Shown here: one piece after another, positions 14,846 to 22,284 of the stretch | Numbering within the stretch: position 1 is the first letter of the stretch | Layout: each line of letters begins with the position of its first letter | DNA from: Clostridiales bacterium | Lineage (GTDB): Bacteria > Bacillota > Clostridia > Caldicoprobacterales > DTU083 | Reading direction: 5' to 3' | Length of the DNA stretch: 28,102 bases | Assembly: GCA_012512335.1 (NCBI GenBank) | Contig: JAAZEK010000198.1 | Coordinates: forward strand, 1-28,102 | Position numbers and translations under genes: made by a program | The notes under the pieces: model-generated | Database searches by the model: none | What the model saw: only the letters and a program-made list of their open reading frames with translations | What the model was told of the DNA's origin: nothing

Positions 14846-14944
14846 TTGAAAATATTCTTCTTCCGAAAAGCCAGTTTGAAGTGGATTGTCGCCCTGGTGG
14901 CCGTCATAATTTTAGTAGTGGTACTGGCTCTAAAACTCTTCTAG
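14846..14944 (+). CDS. Putative 32-residue single-span membrane microprotein
   Basis: A short frame of 32 residues starting at TTG: a basic N-terminus (KIFFFRKASLK), then one continuous hydrophobic helix (WIVALVAVIILVVVLALKLF) to the stop. An in-frame TGA directly before the TTG makes this the only start. A very good Shine-Dalgarno, AAGGGGGTG, lies 6-7 bases upstream, inside the stem of a strong hairpin. The stop ends one base before the stop of aroA, which is on the other strand. The charge pattern predicts a cytoplasmic N-terminus and a membrane-embedded C-terminus. I do not recognise the family, and no function can be given. It could be a chance frame, but RBS, topology and exact fit between genes argue for a real gene. 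Confidence 0.6.
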   Translation: MKIFFFRKASLKWIVALVAVIILVVVLALKLF

Positions 14945-16345
14945 TCATGTTAGCTTTTCCAACAAGTGAAAAAATCCAGGGAAGGATACATCCACCCACT
15001 GACCATCAGTGAGGATTGTCCTTCCTTTTGCGATGAGACCAGCGATTGCTGCCATCATAGCGATGCGATGATCCATTTCGCATGTGACGGTGCTTCCTGT
15101 TAAAGGAGTAGGGCCTTCTATTATCATACCATCCTCTGTAGCTTCAATGTTTGCACCAAAAGCTCGCAGAGTACGGACCACTATATCAATTCGATTTGAT
15201 TCCTTTACTTTTAACTCAGCGGCATCACGAATTATTGTTGTGCCTTGAGCTTGTGTAGCAGCCAGAGCGATAATGGGAATTTCATCGATGAGTCTTGGAA
15301 TCACATTTCCACTTATTTCTGTACCTCGTAGATCCGAATAGCTCGCAAGAATGTCAGCTGTTGGCTCACCTTGAGAGTCATTCTGATTTTCTATGACAAT
15401 GTCTGCGCCCATCTGTTGGAATACTTCTAAAATTCCAGTTCGGGTTGGATTTATGCCAACATCCTTCATTAGAATACGAGAACCAGGCACAAGAAGTGCT
15501 GCTGTTATTATAAAAGCAGCAGAAGAGATATCGCCAGGTATTTGCAGATCTTTACCGTATAGCTCAGATATAGGGTAGGAGGTGAGAGTGAGCTGGTCAG
15601 TTTCAATCCGCCCACCAAAGTGGGAGAGCATAATCTCTGTATGATCTCGAGATAAAGCTGGCTGATGTATTATGGTGGGAGAATCTGCAGTCAATGATGC
15701 AAAAATAATAGCTGACTTAACCTGGGCACTTGCAACAGGTAAAGTATATTCGATGCCTTTTAGATTACCTCCTGAGATTGAGAGTGGTAGGGTACCTCCC
15801 TGATTGGCTTTGCTGCCAGCATTATCGACGACATTATCGTTGATGGACTGAATGTCCGCTCCCATTTGACTTAAAGGAGTTATAATACGGTTCATTGGAC
15901 GCTTTCGTAGTGAAGGATCCCCATCAAGAACAGCTTCAAAGGCTTGCCCTGCTAAAATCCCTGCTAGTAGTCTTGCGGTGGTTCCAGAATTACCAGAGTC
16001 AATAGTTTTCGCTGGTTTCTTTAGCCCATGAAGACCTTTGCCGTGAATAATAACTGAAATATTTTCTTGCATTATTTGAGAACTGTCCCCATTCACAGAT
16101 TTTTCAGACAGTTTAGAACTGTCTCCAATAAATTCAGAACTGTCCCCAATAATTTCGATGTCGATTCCCATGGCTTGAAATGCCTTTATGGTGTTTAGGC
16201 AATCCTCGCTCATAAGAAAGTGGGAGAGTCGGGTGGTGCCCTTGGCTAAAGAACCAAGCATAACTCCCCGATGAGATATGGATTTATCTCCCGGTATTTT
16301 TACTTCTCCAACCAATTGTTTAACTGGTGTAATTGTAACCTGCAT
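14945..16345 (-). CDS. aroA: 3-phosphoshikimate 1-carboxyvinyltransferase (EPSP synthase)
   Basis: Joins shikimate-3-phosphate and phosphoenolpyruvate in aromatic amino acid synthesis. Family motifs: IPGDKSISHR (17-26), DSGNSGTTARLL (116-127), SAQVKSA, SRDHTEI, NPTRTG and the C-terminal MDHRIAMMAAI. The GDKS, SAQVK, RDHTE and NPTR set resembles class II EPSP synthases. At 466 residues it is about 35-40 longer than usual. The surplus is at about 66-95, where GDSS occurs three times, encoded by repeats of GGGGACAGTTCT. The reading frame continues through them, so the enzyme is probably functional with a surface loop. AAGGAG lies 9 bases before the ATG. Last gene of the aroF-tyrA-aroA group; its 3' end abuts the convergent microprotein. 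Confidence 0.95.
   Translation of the reverse strand: MQVTITPVKQLVGEVKIPGDKSISHRGVMLGSLAKGTTRLSHFLMSEDCLNTIKAFQAMGIDIEIIGDSSEFIGDSSKLSEKSVNGDSSQIMQENISVIIHGKGLHGLKKPAKTIDSGNSGTTARLLAGILAGQAFEAVLDGDPSLRKRPMNRIITPLSQMGADIQSINDNVVDNAGSKANQGGTLPLSISGGNLKGIEYTLPVASAQVKSAIIFASLTADSPTIIHQPALSRDHTEIMLSHFGGRIETDQLTLTSYPISELYGKDLQIPGDISSAAFIITAALLVPGSRILMKDVGINPTRTGILEVFQQMGADIVIENQNDSQGEPTADILASYSDLRGTEISGNVIPRLIDEIPIIALAATQAQGTTIIRDAAELKVKESNRIDIVVRTLRAFGANIEATEDGMIIEGPTPLTGSTVTCEMDHRIAMMAAIAGLIAKGRTILTDGQWVDVSFPGFFHLLEKLT
16079..16147 (-). repeat. GGGGACAGTTCT repeats inside aroA
   Basis: On the plus strand AGAACTGTCCCC occurs at 16079-16090 and 16136-16147, and AGAACTGTCTCC at 16115-16126. The middle one is half of a hairpin, AGACAGTT-TAG-AACTGTCT (16106-16124). 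All three are read in the same frame as Gly-Asp-Ser-Ser. They resemble the GGGGACGGTTCT core of the intergenic repeats at 18793 and 20144. Confidence 0.8.
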
Positions 16346-16364
16346 AGATAGTTTCTCCTTAATA

Positions 16365-17465
16365 TTATCGTGTATAAGCGTAAAAACCTGATTGATTAAG
16401 TAATGATACTGCTTTTCCCTGCGCAGATTTGTCCTCTACGGACACAACCAGGCAACCAGGTTCATCTTCTCGACTGTTGATAATTTGCATGTTTTTAATA
16501 TTTACATTCTTATCTCCCAGAAAGCTGGCAACTTCACCGATGCTACCAGGCCGATCCTCTATATCTACATATACCTTATAATAGGGTAGCAGATAAAGAC
16601 TATCTGAGGAAGGAATTTTATCGCGGTAATTCTTTGCTTCCATATAGAAGTTCCCTATTTCCATCTCATTGTTGCTCTCTAACTCTTGCTTAAATCTATT
16701 TAGTTTATTTATAAAATCGGATATCATAGGTAGTAGCTGTTCTTTGTTTGACAAGCTGATATCCCTCCACATTTCTGGTTGGGAAGAGGCAATTCGAGTG
16801 ATATCTTTAAATCCACCTGCTGCTAGCTTTTGACCAGACTTATCAGGACCATCCCATCCTTCTACGGTATTAACCAGAGTAGCTGCTATTATATGGGGCA
16901 GGTGACTTACAGCTCCGACGCGTATATCATGGATTATAGGATCCAATACTAGAGGCAATGCACCAGTGGATGCGATAATAAGCTGTAAATCCTTAACTGC
17001 AGATGGGGGAGTACCAGTTCGGGGAGTAAGAACATAGTAAGCGTTTTCGAACAAATGAGCAATACTAGCGGCATAGCCAGAGTGTTCTCTTCCTGCCATA
17101 GGATGACCACCAATAAAGTGGATTTCCTTAGGGAGAACCTGCTCTGCTTCCTTCATAATTCCAGTCTTTATGCTACCCACGTCAGTTAATATCGTCCCAG
17201 GTTGAACGAGGGGAGCAAGCTTTCGAAGCATTTCAGGAATGCTGGAAATTGGCATACACAAAAATATAACATGAGCATTTTTAACAGCTTCCTCCAAATT
17301 GCTGGTAACTATATCGACACTGCCGTCTTCTTGTGCAAGCTGGCAGTTCTTTTCATCACGATCCATACCTATAATATAGAAGTTATGATTGGTACGACGG
17401 AGAGCCTTAGCTAGGGAGCCTCCTATGAGGCCTAAGCCAATTATGGCAATGCTTTTATTATCCAT
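16365..17465 (-). CDS. tyrA: Prephenate dehydrogenase with ACT domain
   Basis: Oxidatively decarboxylates prephenate to 4-hydroxyphenylpyruvate for tyrosine synthesis. The NAD-binding Rossmann motif is IIGLGLIGGSLA (8-19). The catalytic His region is GGHPMAGREHSG (119-130), and SHLPHIIA lies at 187-194. A C-terminal ACT domain begins near 297 (YVDIEDRPGSIGEVASFLG), the usual tyrosine-sensing module of Gram-positive TyrA; length 366 is normal. GGGAG lies 10 bases before the ATG. Only 4 bases separate it from aroF upstream and about 20 from aroA downstream, so the three are co-transcribed. Feedback inhibition by tyrosine through ACT is likely from family knowledge. Confidence 0.95.
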   Translation of the reverse strand: MDNKSIAIIGLGLIGGSLAKALRRTNHNFYIIGMDRDEKNCQLAQEDGSVDIVTSNLEEAVKNAHVIFLCMPISSIPEMLRKLAPLVQPGTILTDVGSIKTGIMKEAEQVLPKEIHFIGGHPMAGREHSGYAASIAHLFENAYYVLTPRTGTPPSAVKDLQLIIASTGALPLVLDPIIHDIRVGAVSHLPHIIAATLVNTVEGWDGPDKSGQKLAAGGFKDITRIASSQPEMWRDISLSNKEQLLPMISDFINKLNRFKQELESNNEMEIGNFYMEAKNYRDKIPSSDSLYLLPYYKVYVDIEDRPGSIGEVASFLGDKNVNIKNMQIINSREDEPGCLVVSVEDKSAQGKAVSLLNQSGFYAYTR

Positions 17466-17469
17466 AGAC

Positions 17470-18483
17470 TTACATCTCCCGTCCCAAAATGCTAGCGATT
17501 CTACGAATGTCTATCATTAGTTCAGTAAAATTGTCAAAGTTAAGTGACTGGGGCCCATCAGATAAGGCTTCTTTTGGATTAGGATGCACTTCCACGGTAA
17601 TTCCGTCAGCACCTGCAGCAATGGCTGCTCGGCTCATAGGAGTTACAAGCTCCCACCTGCCAGTTCCATGGCTAGGGTCAGCAAAAACTGGCAAATGACT
17701 AAGCTCTTTTGCAGCAGGAATGCTACTCAAGTCCAAGGTGTTTCGTGTATATGTTTCAAAGGTCCTAATTCCTCGCTCGCATAAAATGATATTATAATTA
17801 CCTTCACTCATGATATATTCTGCTGCGTTAAGCCACTCTTCGATTGTCGCAGATAGACCTCGTTTTAACATAACTGGTAGCTTAAGCCTGCCAACCTCCT
17901 GTAATAGGGAGAAGTTTTGCATGTTTCTTGCACCGATTTGAATAATATCTACATATTTGGCAGCTAACTCCAAGGAGCGGGTAGATACTGCTTCTGATAT
18001 TATGAGAAGACCTGTTTCCTCTCTAGCTTCGGCTAGAATTTTCAAACCATCCTCTTCAAGTCCTTGAAAGGAATAGGGAGAAGAGCGGGGCTTGAATGCG
18101 CCTCCTCGCAAAAAGGTAGCTCCTTGAGTCTTTAGAAATCGAGCAGTGGACATCAGTTGCTCTTCACTTTCTACAGCACATGGACCTGCCATTACTAGAA
18201 CCTTGTTTCCACCAATTATTTCATTACCAACCTGAATTTTTGTATTCTTAGGATGAAAAGCTCGCCCAGCTAGTTTATATGGCTCCACTATATGAACAAT
18301 TCTTTGAACACCAGGCATGAGCTCTAATGGTGTTTCGGCTAATTGACGTTTATCACCTATAACACCAATAATGGTTCGCTCGGAACCTTCAGAGATATGA
18401 ACACCTAAATTTAAGCGTTCTAATAGTTTTTCTACACCTGTAATGTCTTCTTGTGTTGCCTGTGGCTTCATAACTATAACCAT
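17470..18483 (-). CDS. aroF: 3-deoxy-7-phosphoheptulonate synthase (DAHP synthase, type I-beta)
   Basis: First step of the shikimate pathway: condenses phosphoenolpyruvate and erythrose-4-phosphate. The chosen start, MVIVMKPQAT, has GGAGG 8 bases upstream; the ATG 15 bases earlier overlaps that same GGAGG and is rejected. Residues 1-70 are a ferredoxin-like regulatory domain, as in Thermotoga-type enzymes. The barrel follows, with MAGPCAVESEEQ (98-109), LRGGAFKPRSSPYSFQG (125-141), ILCERGIRTFE and DPSHGTGR. Length 337 is standard. It heads the compact aroF-tyrA-aroA group, with a 348-base gap before it that holds REP-like repeats. The fused regulatory domain suggests allosteric control by an aromatic product. 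Confidence 0.95.
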   Translation of the reverse strand: MVIVMKPQATQEDITGVEKLLERLNLGVHISEGSERTIIGVIGDKRQLAETPLELMPGVQRIVHIVEPYKLAGRAFHPKNTKIQVGNEIIGGNKVLVMAGPCAVESEEQLMSTARFLKTQGATFLRGGAFKPRSSPYSFQGLEEDGLKILAEAREETGLLIISEAVSTRSLELAAKYVDIIQIGARNMQNFSLLQEVGRLKLPVMLKRGLSATIEEWLNAAEYIMSEGNYNIILCERGIRTFETYTRNTLDLSSIPAAKELSHLPVFADPSHGTGRWELVTPMSRAAIAAGADGITVEVHPNPKEALSDGPQSLNFDNFTELMIDIRRIASILGREM

Positions 18484-18831
18484 TCTACATTCCTCCATTT
18501 AACTATGCTACGTTAATAAAAAAACAATAGCAGATAACTTTCTATTAATATCAAACTTTGATTCTACTGCAAATAGTCCTTGAATTGTAATTCAGAGGAG
18601 CTTGCGACGAAGAATTTGATAGTATATTCACTGATATACTTTCTACCATTCTACAAGTGACCAAACACGCTTTCATCCAGCAAAAAAATTACTTATGCAA
18701 GTTGGATAATATTTTTGCTTATATCATACATCCATGAGTCACATCAATGGAAGCAGGAGAACCGTCCCGGTGCTTCCTTTACACTTCCCGATTGAGGCAG
18801 GAGAACCGTCCCCGTGATTCACCCCCGTGCA
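18484..18831 (-). other. Leader region between aroB and aroF
   Basis: 348 bases without a gene. It contains two REP-like repeats near aroB, a palindrome AGTATAT-TCACTG-ATATACT (18621-18640), and a weak promoter candidate on the minus strand (TTGCAG at 18572-18567, 17 bases, ATTAAT at 18549-18544). I looked for a T-box or a Phe/Tyr-rich leader peptide and saw neither. Confidence 0.4.
18749..18777. repeat. REP-like repeat 1 (diverged)
   Basis: GGAAGCAGGAGAACCGTCCC followed by GGTGCTTCC. The ends GGAAGCA and TGCTTCC pair, so it can form a hairpin. Same core (GCAGGAGAACCGTCCC) as copies at 18793 and 20144, with the outer arms changed but kept complementary. Confidence 0.8.
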
Positions 18832-18835
18832 TCAC
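18793..18835. repeat. REP-like repeat 2 with tandem end unit
   Basis: TGAGGCAGGAGAACCGTCCC then CGTGATTCAC (18793-18822), followed by a second end unit, CCCCGTGCATCAC (18823-18835). The stop codon of aroB (TGA on the minus strand, 18832-18834) lies inside the last unit. Confidence 0.8.
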
Positions 18836-19959
18836 GCTAGTGCTTCCAATACTATATCCGTTTCTACATTGTGAAATACTTCTACACGTCCAGGGCCGAC
18901 TGGAAGGACAAAGCCAATTTTATCGCCAATGTTCTTCTTGTCATGTCGCATCCAGCCAATAAGAACATTAGGATCTACATCTGGCAGAGTAACGGGAAGT
19001 CCAGCTCCAATTAAAACTGCTTCTAGACGATTAACATACTCTGCTGGAACCATACCCATTAGATGGGTGATGCGTGTTTCCACTATCATACCTATCGAAA
19101 CGGCTTCTCCATGGGTATAGGAGCCATAGCCAGCTGAAGATTCAATTGCATGCCCTACAGTGTGACCAAAATTCAAAATCGCTCTTAAGCCTTGCTCTGT
19201 CTCATCTTGTGAAACAACATCCGCTTTGATTTCACATGAGCGTTGTATGGCTTTAGATAATAATGAGAGGTCTAGTGACATCAAATCAGTCATATGGGTT
19301 TCTAACCAGCTAAGAAAGCTCTCATCATATATGACTCCATACTTGATTACCTCGGCTAAGCCAGTAGACAGCTCTCTTTTTGGCAGCGTCTTTAAGCTTG
19401 AGACATTCATGAGAACGCTTTGAGGCTGATAAAAGGCACCTATAACGTTTTTGGCCTTTGGGTGGTTTACAGCTACTTTTCCACCAACACTACTATCAAC
19501 CTGAGCCAACAGGGAAGTAGGAATTTGAACAAATGGAACTCCTCGCATATAGGTAGCTGCTACGAAACCAGCCAAATCACCGATTACACCGCCACCTAAG
19601 GCTACTACTAGAGATTGACGGTCTAGGTTTGCCTCCAGCGCTATATCATAAAGCTTTTCTGCCTCACCTAATGTTTTTGCAGATTCTCCGGGCTTTATTA
19701 CAGCAGTAGTAACGGTAAATCCTAAATTGCGAAACTGCTCTTCCACAGCTTGCTGATACCAATTAGCTACATTTTCATCTGTGATGAGAAGTAGCTTTCT
19801 ATCGCTTGCATCTTTAGTATATATACTTGATAAGCCTTCCTGAAACAGGCTTTCCCAATTGTCATCCAAATAAATGGAATAGGATCGTTTCTCTAGTTGT
19901 ACGGGTATTGTTTTAATGTCTGACACCACCTTGAATATACTTTTATAATCATAAGGCAT
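18832..19959 (-). CDS. aroB: 3-dehydroquinate synthase
   Basis: Second shikimate-pathway step: cyclises DAHP to 3-dehydroquinate, using NAD and a divalent metal. With the ATG at 19959 it has 375 residues. Markers: IPVQLEKRSYSIYL near the N-terminus, GGGVIGDLAGFVAATYMRG (122-140), IPTSLLAQVDSSVGGK (146-161), metal ligands in LNFGHTVGHAIE and YTHGEAVSIG. The longest frame starts at 19995, but its first 12 codons are encoded by two dispersed repeats and have no ribosome binding site, so I prefer 19959. That start also lacks a clear Shine-Dalgarno, and a GTG at 19929 or 19926 is possible. The stop codon falls in a REP-like repeat. Upstream on the same strand is pepF, separated by repeats. Confidence 0.93.
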   Translation of the reverse strand: MPYDYKSIFKVVSDIKTIPVQLEKRSYSIYLDDNWESLFQEGLSSIYTKDASDRKLLLITDENVANWYQQAVEEQFRNLGFTVTTAVIKPGESAKTLGEAEKLYDIALEANLDRQSLVVALGGGVIGDLAGFVAATYMRGVPFVQIPTSLLAQVDSSVGGKVAVNHPKAKNVIGAFYQPQSVLMNVSSLKTLPKRELSTGLAEVIKYGVIYDESFLSWLETHMTDLMSLDLSLLSKAIQRSCEIKADVVSQDETEQGLRAILNFGHTVGHAIESSAGYGSYTHGEAVSIGMIVETRITHLMGMVPAEYVNRLEAVLIGAGLPVTLPDVDPNVLIGWMRHDKKNIGDKIGFVLPVGPGRVEVFHNVETDIVLEALA

Positions 19960-19963
19960 TTGA

Positions 19964-19989
19964 AGATTCTTCGCTATGCTCTGAACGAC
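19964..19989. repeat. Single arm of the GTCATTC dispersed repeat
   Basis: On the minus strand GTCGTTCAGAGCATAGCGAA plus GAATCT matches the left arm of the element at 11164-11239, with two substitutions in that arm. It covers the first codons of the longest aroB frame. Confidence 0.7.
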
Positions 19990-20137
19990 TAACATTCTTG
20001 GCGAATATCAGCAGAAAATCCGTTAAGCAGCTTTCACTGTTTGAACGCAGTGAGTTTGGAAGCTGTAGGATTTTCTACTGAGATGAGCTATAGAATGATT
20101 CGTGATCGCAACAGCGAGTGGAATATAATTTATTATT
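19983..20137. repeat. Long nested palindromic element, copy B
   Basis: Same element as 6042-6195 in opposite orientation. Shared landmarks are GAATATCAGCAGAAAATCCG, GTTTGAACG, TTTGGAAG, GGATTTTC, GATTCGTGA and GTGGAATATA. The GAAAATCC (20014-20021) and GGATTTTC (20068-20075) arms are kept. The inner stem reads CAGCTTCC/GAAAGCTG where copy A reads CAACTTCC/GGAAGTTG, so one A-T pair has become G-C on both sides. It fills the pepF-aroB gap. The AACGTTATTG outer arms of copy A are absent. Confidence 0.8.
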
Positions 20138-20143
20138 TTGAAC

Positions 20144-20173
20144 TGAGGCAGGAGAACCGTCCCCGTGCTTCAC
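20144..20173. repeat. REP-like repeat 3
   Basis: TGAGGCAGGAGAACCGTCCC then CGTGCTTCAC, almost identical to the copy at 18793-18822. The stop codon of pepF (TGA on the minus strand, 20170-20172) is part of the repeat's end. Confidence 0.85.
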
Positions 20174-21951
20174 TTCATACTATCACTTAGCTCTATAAAC
20201 TTATCAATATCCTGCTTAATCAGCTCAAGTGAGGATCTCCAGAATTCGATAGAGCGAATATCAATATCCACCATCTTAGCTACTTCCGCTATTTTGTTCT
20301 TTCCAGTTGCATTTAGCAGCTTGTTGTACTCTGGCACAAAGTCTTTACCTCTCTTTAAGTACTCGGCGTATACACCTTTACCAAACAGCAAACCAAAGGC
20401 ATAGGGATAGTTATAGAAGCTTCGTCCAGCAGAATAATAATGGGACTTATTAATCCACATGTAGGGATGTAGGAAGTCAGAATCCAAACCATCGCCGTAA
20501 GCCTCTTTTTGAGCATTTATCATAATCTCTTTAAATTCGTTAACTGAAAGAGAGTGATCTTTTCTTTGTTCGAAGATCTCGCTTTCAAAGATGAACCGAC
20601 TTAAAATGTCTACAATTACCTGTGTGGCGTCAGAAATGCTTGTCTCTAAAATTCCAATTGCCTGTTCATCTGTAGCTTCACTCAGGGCGGCATTCATAAT
20701 AATAGTCTCTGCAAATATGGAAGCAGTTTCTGCTATTGGCATGGGATAATCACTGTTTAGTATGGATTCATCTTTCAGCATATGGCCATGATAGGCATGA
20801 CCAAGTTCATGAGCTAGGGTAGTCACATCACTAAAGACACCAGTAAAATTAGCCATAACTCTACTTTCGCCAATTGGATGTAAGTTTGAGCAAAAAGCTC
20901 CGCCACGTTTTCCATCTCTAGGCTCAGCATCAATCCATCTCTTCGCAAAGGCATTGTCAGCAAAATCAGCAAAATTGTCGCTAAAGGTGCGCAGAGCCTT
21001 TACTATATATGTACGAGCTTCTTCGTAGGTAAACTTCATATTCATTTCACCTACAGGGGCAAACAAATCATAGAAGGGAAGTCCGTTCTTATGGCCCATC
21101 AGTTCGCCTTTTCGTCTTAGATATCTATGGAAATCTGGCAGATATTCTCTCATAGCTGCAAGCATAGCATCCAGAGTCTCGCTATCTATTTTGGACTTAA
21201 TAATGGATTCCTCAAGAGGTGAATCAAAACCTCTCAGTTCACCTACTGTAATAACTTCGCCCTTGATTCCGTTCAAGCAGGCTGCAGAGCTCTCTTCAAT
21301 CTTATTATAAGCTGCTAGTTCCGCTTCGTATGCAGTTTTTCTAACATTTTGATCAGCTTCATAGGCTAAATTTCGAACCACGGGTAAGGGAAGTTGCTTT
21401 GCTTCTCCATCCTGCTCAATGTCTACCAAGAGGGTTGAAACAATCTTATTTTGAAGATTTGACCAGGCACGAGAGCCACTGTCTACCATTTTCGCAAGAA
21501 TTACTTCCTTATCCTCGCTTAAAACATACTTGGATTTTTCTACAATGTTCCAAAGATAGAAGGAGTGCTCCTTCAATAGCTTTGATGTAGTGATCAATTC
21601 CTGCAGATTGTCAAGAGAAGACAACCACTTTTCAAATTTTACTGATGGCTCTGTTAACTCGGTTATCATCTTGTTTAGCTTATCCAAAATGGCCAGCGCT
21701 TTTTCATTTCTGGCATCCACGCTTACAATAAGGAAAGCGTAAGACATAAGCTTGGCAAAAAGGTTGTTCAACTTAATATCTGTGTTTATGTAATATTCAA
21801 TTTTATCGGTCCCATTATCCTTCGATCTCAGGTTGGATACAGACCATTGCTTTACTTCCTCTATCAACTCATTGGCTTTCTCCATGTCTTTATTGTATTC
21901 TTCTGAATCAAAGGAAGTATAAAGCTCATCTAGACTCCATCGTAAATCCAT
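20170..21951 (-). CDS. pepF: Oligoendopeptidase F family M3 metallopeptidase
   Basis: Cytoplasmic zinc peptidase that cleaves oligopeptides, 593 residues, normal for the M3B/PepF family. The zinc site is LAHELGHAYHGH (HEXXH at about 381-385) with the distal Glu in PIAETASIFAETIIMNAAL. The C-terminal part has the family's HPYMWINKSHYYSAGRSFYNYPYAFG, and the N-terminus RWSLDELYTSFDSEEY is also typical. GGAGG lies 7 bases before the ATG and a promoter lies at 21979-22007. Its last codons end within a REP-like repeat that supplies the TGA. It precedes aroB on the same strand, but the repeats between them make read-through uncertain and there is no functional link. Confidence 0.94.
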   Translation of the reverse strand: MDLRWSLDELYTSFDSEEYNKDMEKANELIEEVKQWSVSNLRSKDNGTDKIEYYINTDIKLNNLFAKLMSYAFLIVSVDARNEKALAILDKLNKMITELTEPSVKFEKWLSSLDNLQELITTSKLLKEHSFYLWNIVEKSKYVLSEDKEVILAKMVDSGSRAWSNLQNKIVSTLLVDIEQDGEAKQLPLPVVRNLAYEADQNVRKTAYEAELAAYNKIEESSAACLNGIKGEVITVGELRGFDSPLEESIIKSKIDSETLDAMLAAMREYLPDFHRYLRRKGELMGHKNGLPFYDLFAPVGEMNMKFTYEEARTYIVKALRTFSDNFADFADNAFAKRWIDAEPRDGKRGGAFCSNLHPIGESRVMANFTGVFSDVTTLAHELGHAYHGHMLKDESILNSDYPMPIAETASIFAETIIMNAALSEATDEQAIGILETSISDATQVIVDILSRFIFESEIFEQRKDHSLSVNEFKEIMINAQKEAYGDGLDSDFLHPYMWINKSHYYSAGRSFYNYPYAFGLLFGKGVYAEYLKRGKDFVPEYNKLLNATGKNKIAEVAKMVDIDIRSIEFWRSSLELIKQDIDKFIELSDSMK

Positions 21952-21978
21952 TCCATTACCTCCGTCGCTTTTTCTTTA

Positions 21979-22007
21979 ATGATATATTTAAAGGTGGAAT
22001 AATTCAA
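21979..22007 (-). promoter_or_regulatory. Promoter of pepF
   Basis: On the minus strand TTGAAT (22007-22002), a 17-base spacer and TATCAT (21984-21979). The start would lie about 20 bases before the gene. Confidence 0.5.
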
Positions 22008-22095
22008 TACAAATATTCTCTTTAAGCCATAAATTGTGAATTTACTAGGATTAAAAATCATGAAAAGCTAAAATATAGGTATATTTATCATGTAA

Positions 22096-22110
22096 TAGAA
22101 TAATATTCTA
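22096..22110. promoter_or_regulatory. 7-1-7 palindrome, possible operator
   Basis: TAGAATAATATTCTA is a perfect 7-1-7 palindrome, 30 bases before the -35 box of the EF-G-like gene. The layout recalls Fur-family boxes, but the sequence does not fit the Fur or PerR consensus well. Confidence 0.35.
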
Positions 22111-22139
22111 AGTTTTGACGTAAAATATTCTTAATCTCT

Positions 22140-22169
22140 TTATCAATTCCTTGTGAAATATGGTACAAT
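22140..22169 (+). promoter_or_regulatory. Extended -10 promoter of the EF-G-like gene
   Basis: TTATCA (22140-22145), an 18-base spacer ending in TGG, and TACAAT (22164-22169). The TGG directly before the -10 is an extended -10. The leader to the ATG at 22285 is about 110 bases. Confidence 0.5.
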
Positions 22170-22284
22170 AAAGAAGGAAAATCAGAATCTATATCGAAAT
22201 GTACATATTAGGCTATATGAGCAAATTTAGAAGATTACTGGTTTGCCATTAATCTGACTGAATATAATGAATGGGGGAACGTTG

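Larger units (their letters stand above)
21952..22284. other. Divergent promoter region of pepF and the EF-G-like gene
   Basis: 333 AT-rich bases without an ORF. It holds the pepF promoter (21979-22007, minus), a palindrome TAGAATA-A-TATTCTA (22096-22110) and an extended -10 promoter (22140-22169, plus). Confidence 0.5.

Noticed and set aside
18484..18748. Attenuator or T-box controlling aroF
   Set aside because: There is no leader peptide rich in Phe/Tyr/Trp, no T-box core, and the only hairpin before a T-run has a 4-base stem.
19960..19995. aroB start at 19995
   Set aside because: These codons are repeat-derived and have no Shine-Dalgarno; typical AroB proteins start nearer to the IPVQLEKRSY segment. 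Kept only as an alternative.
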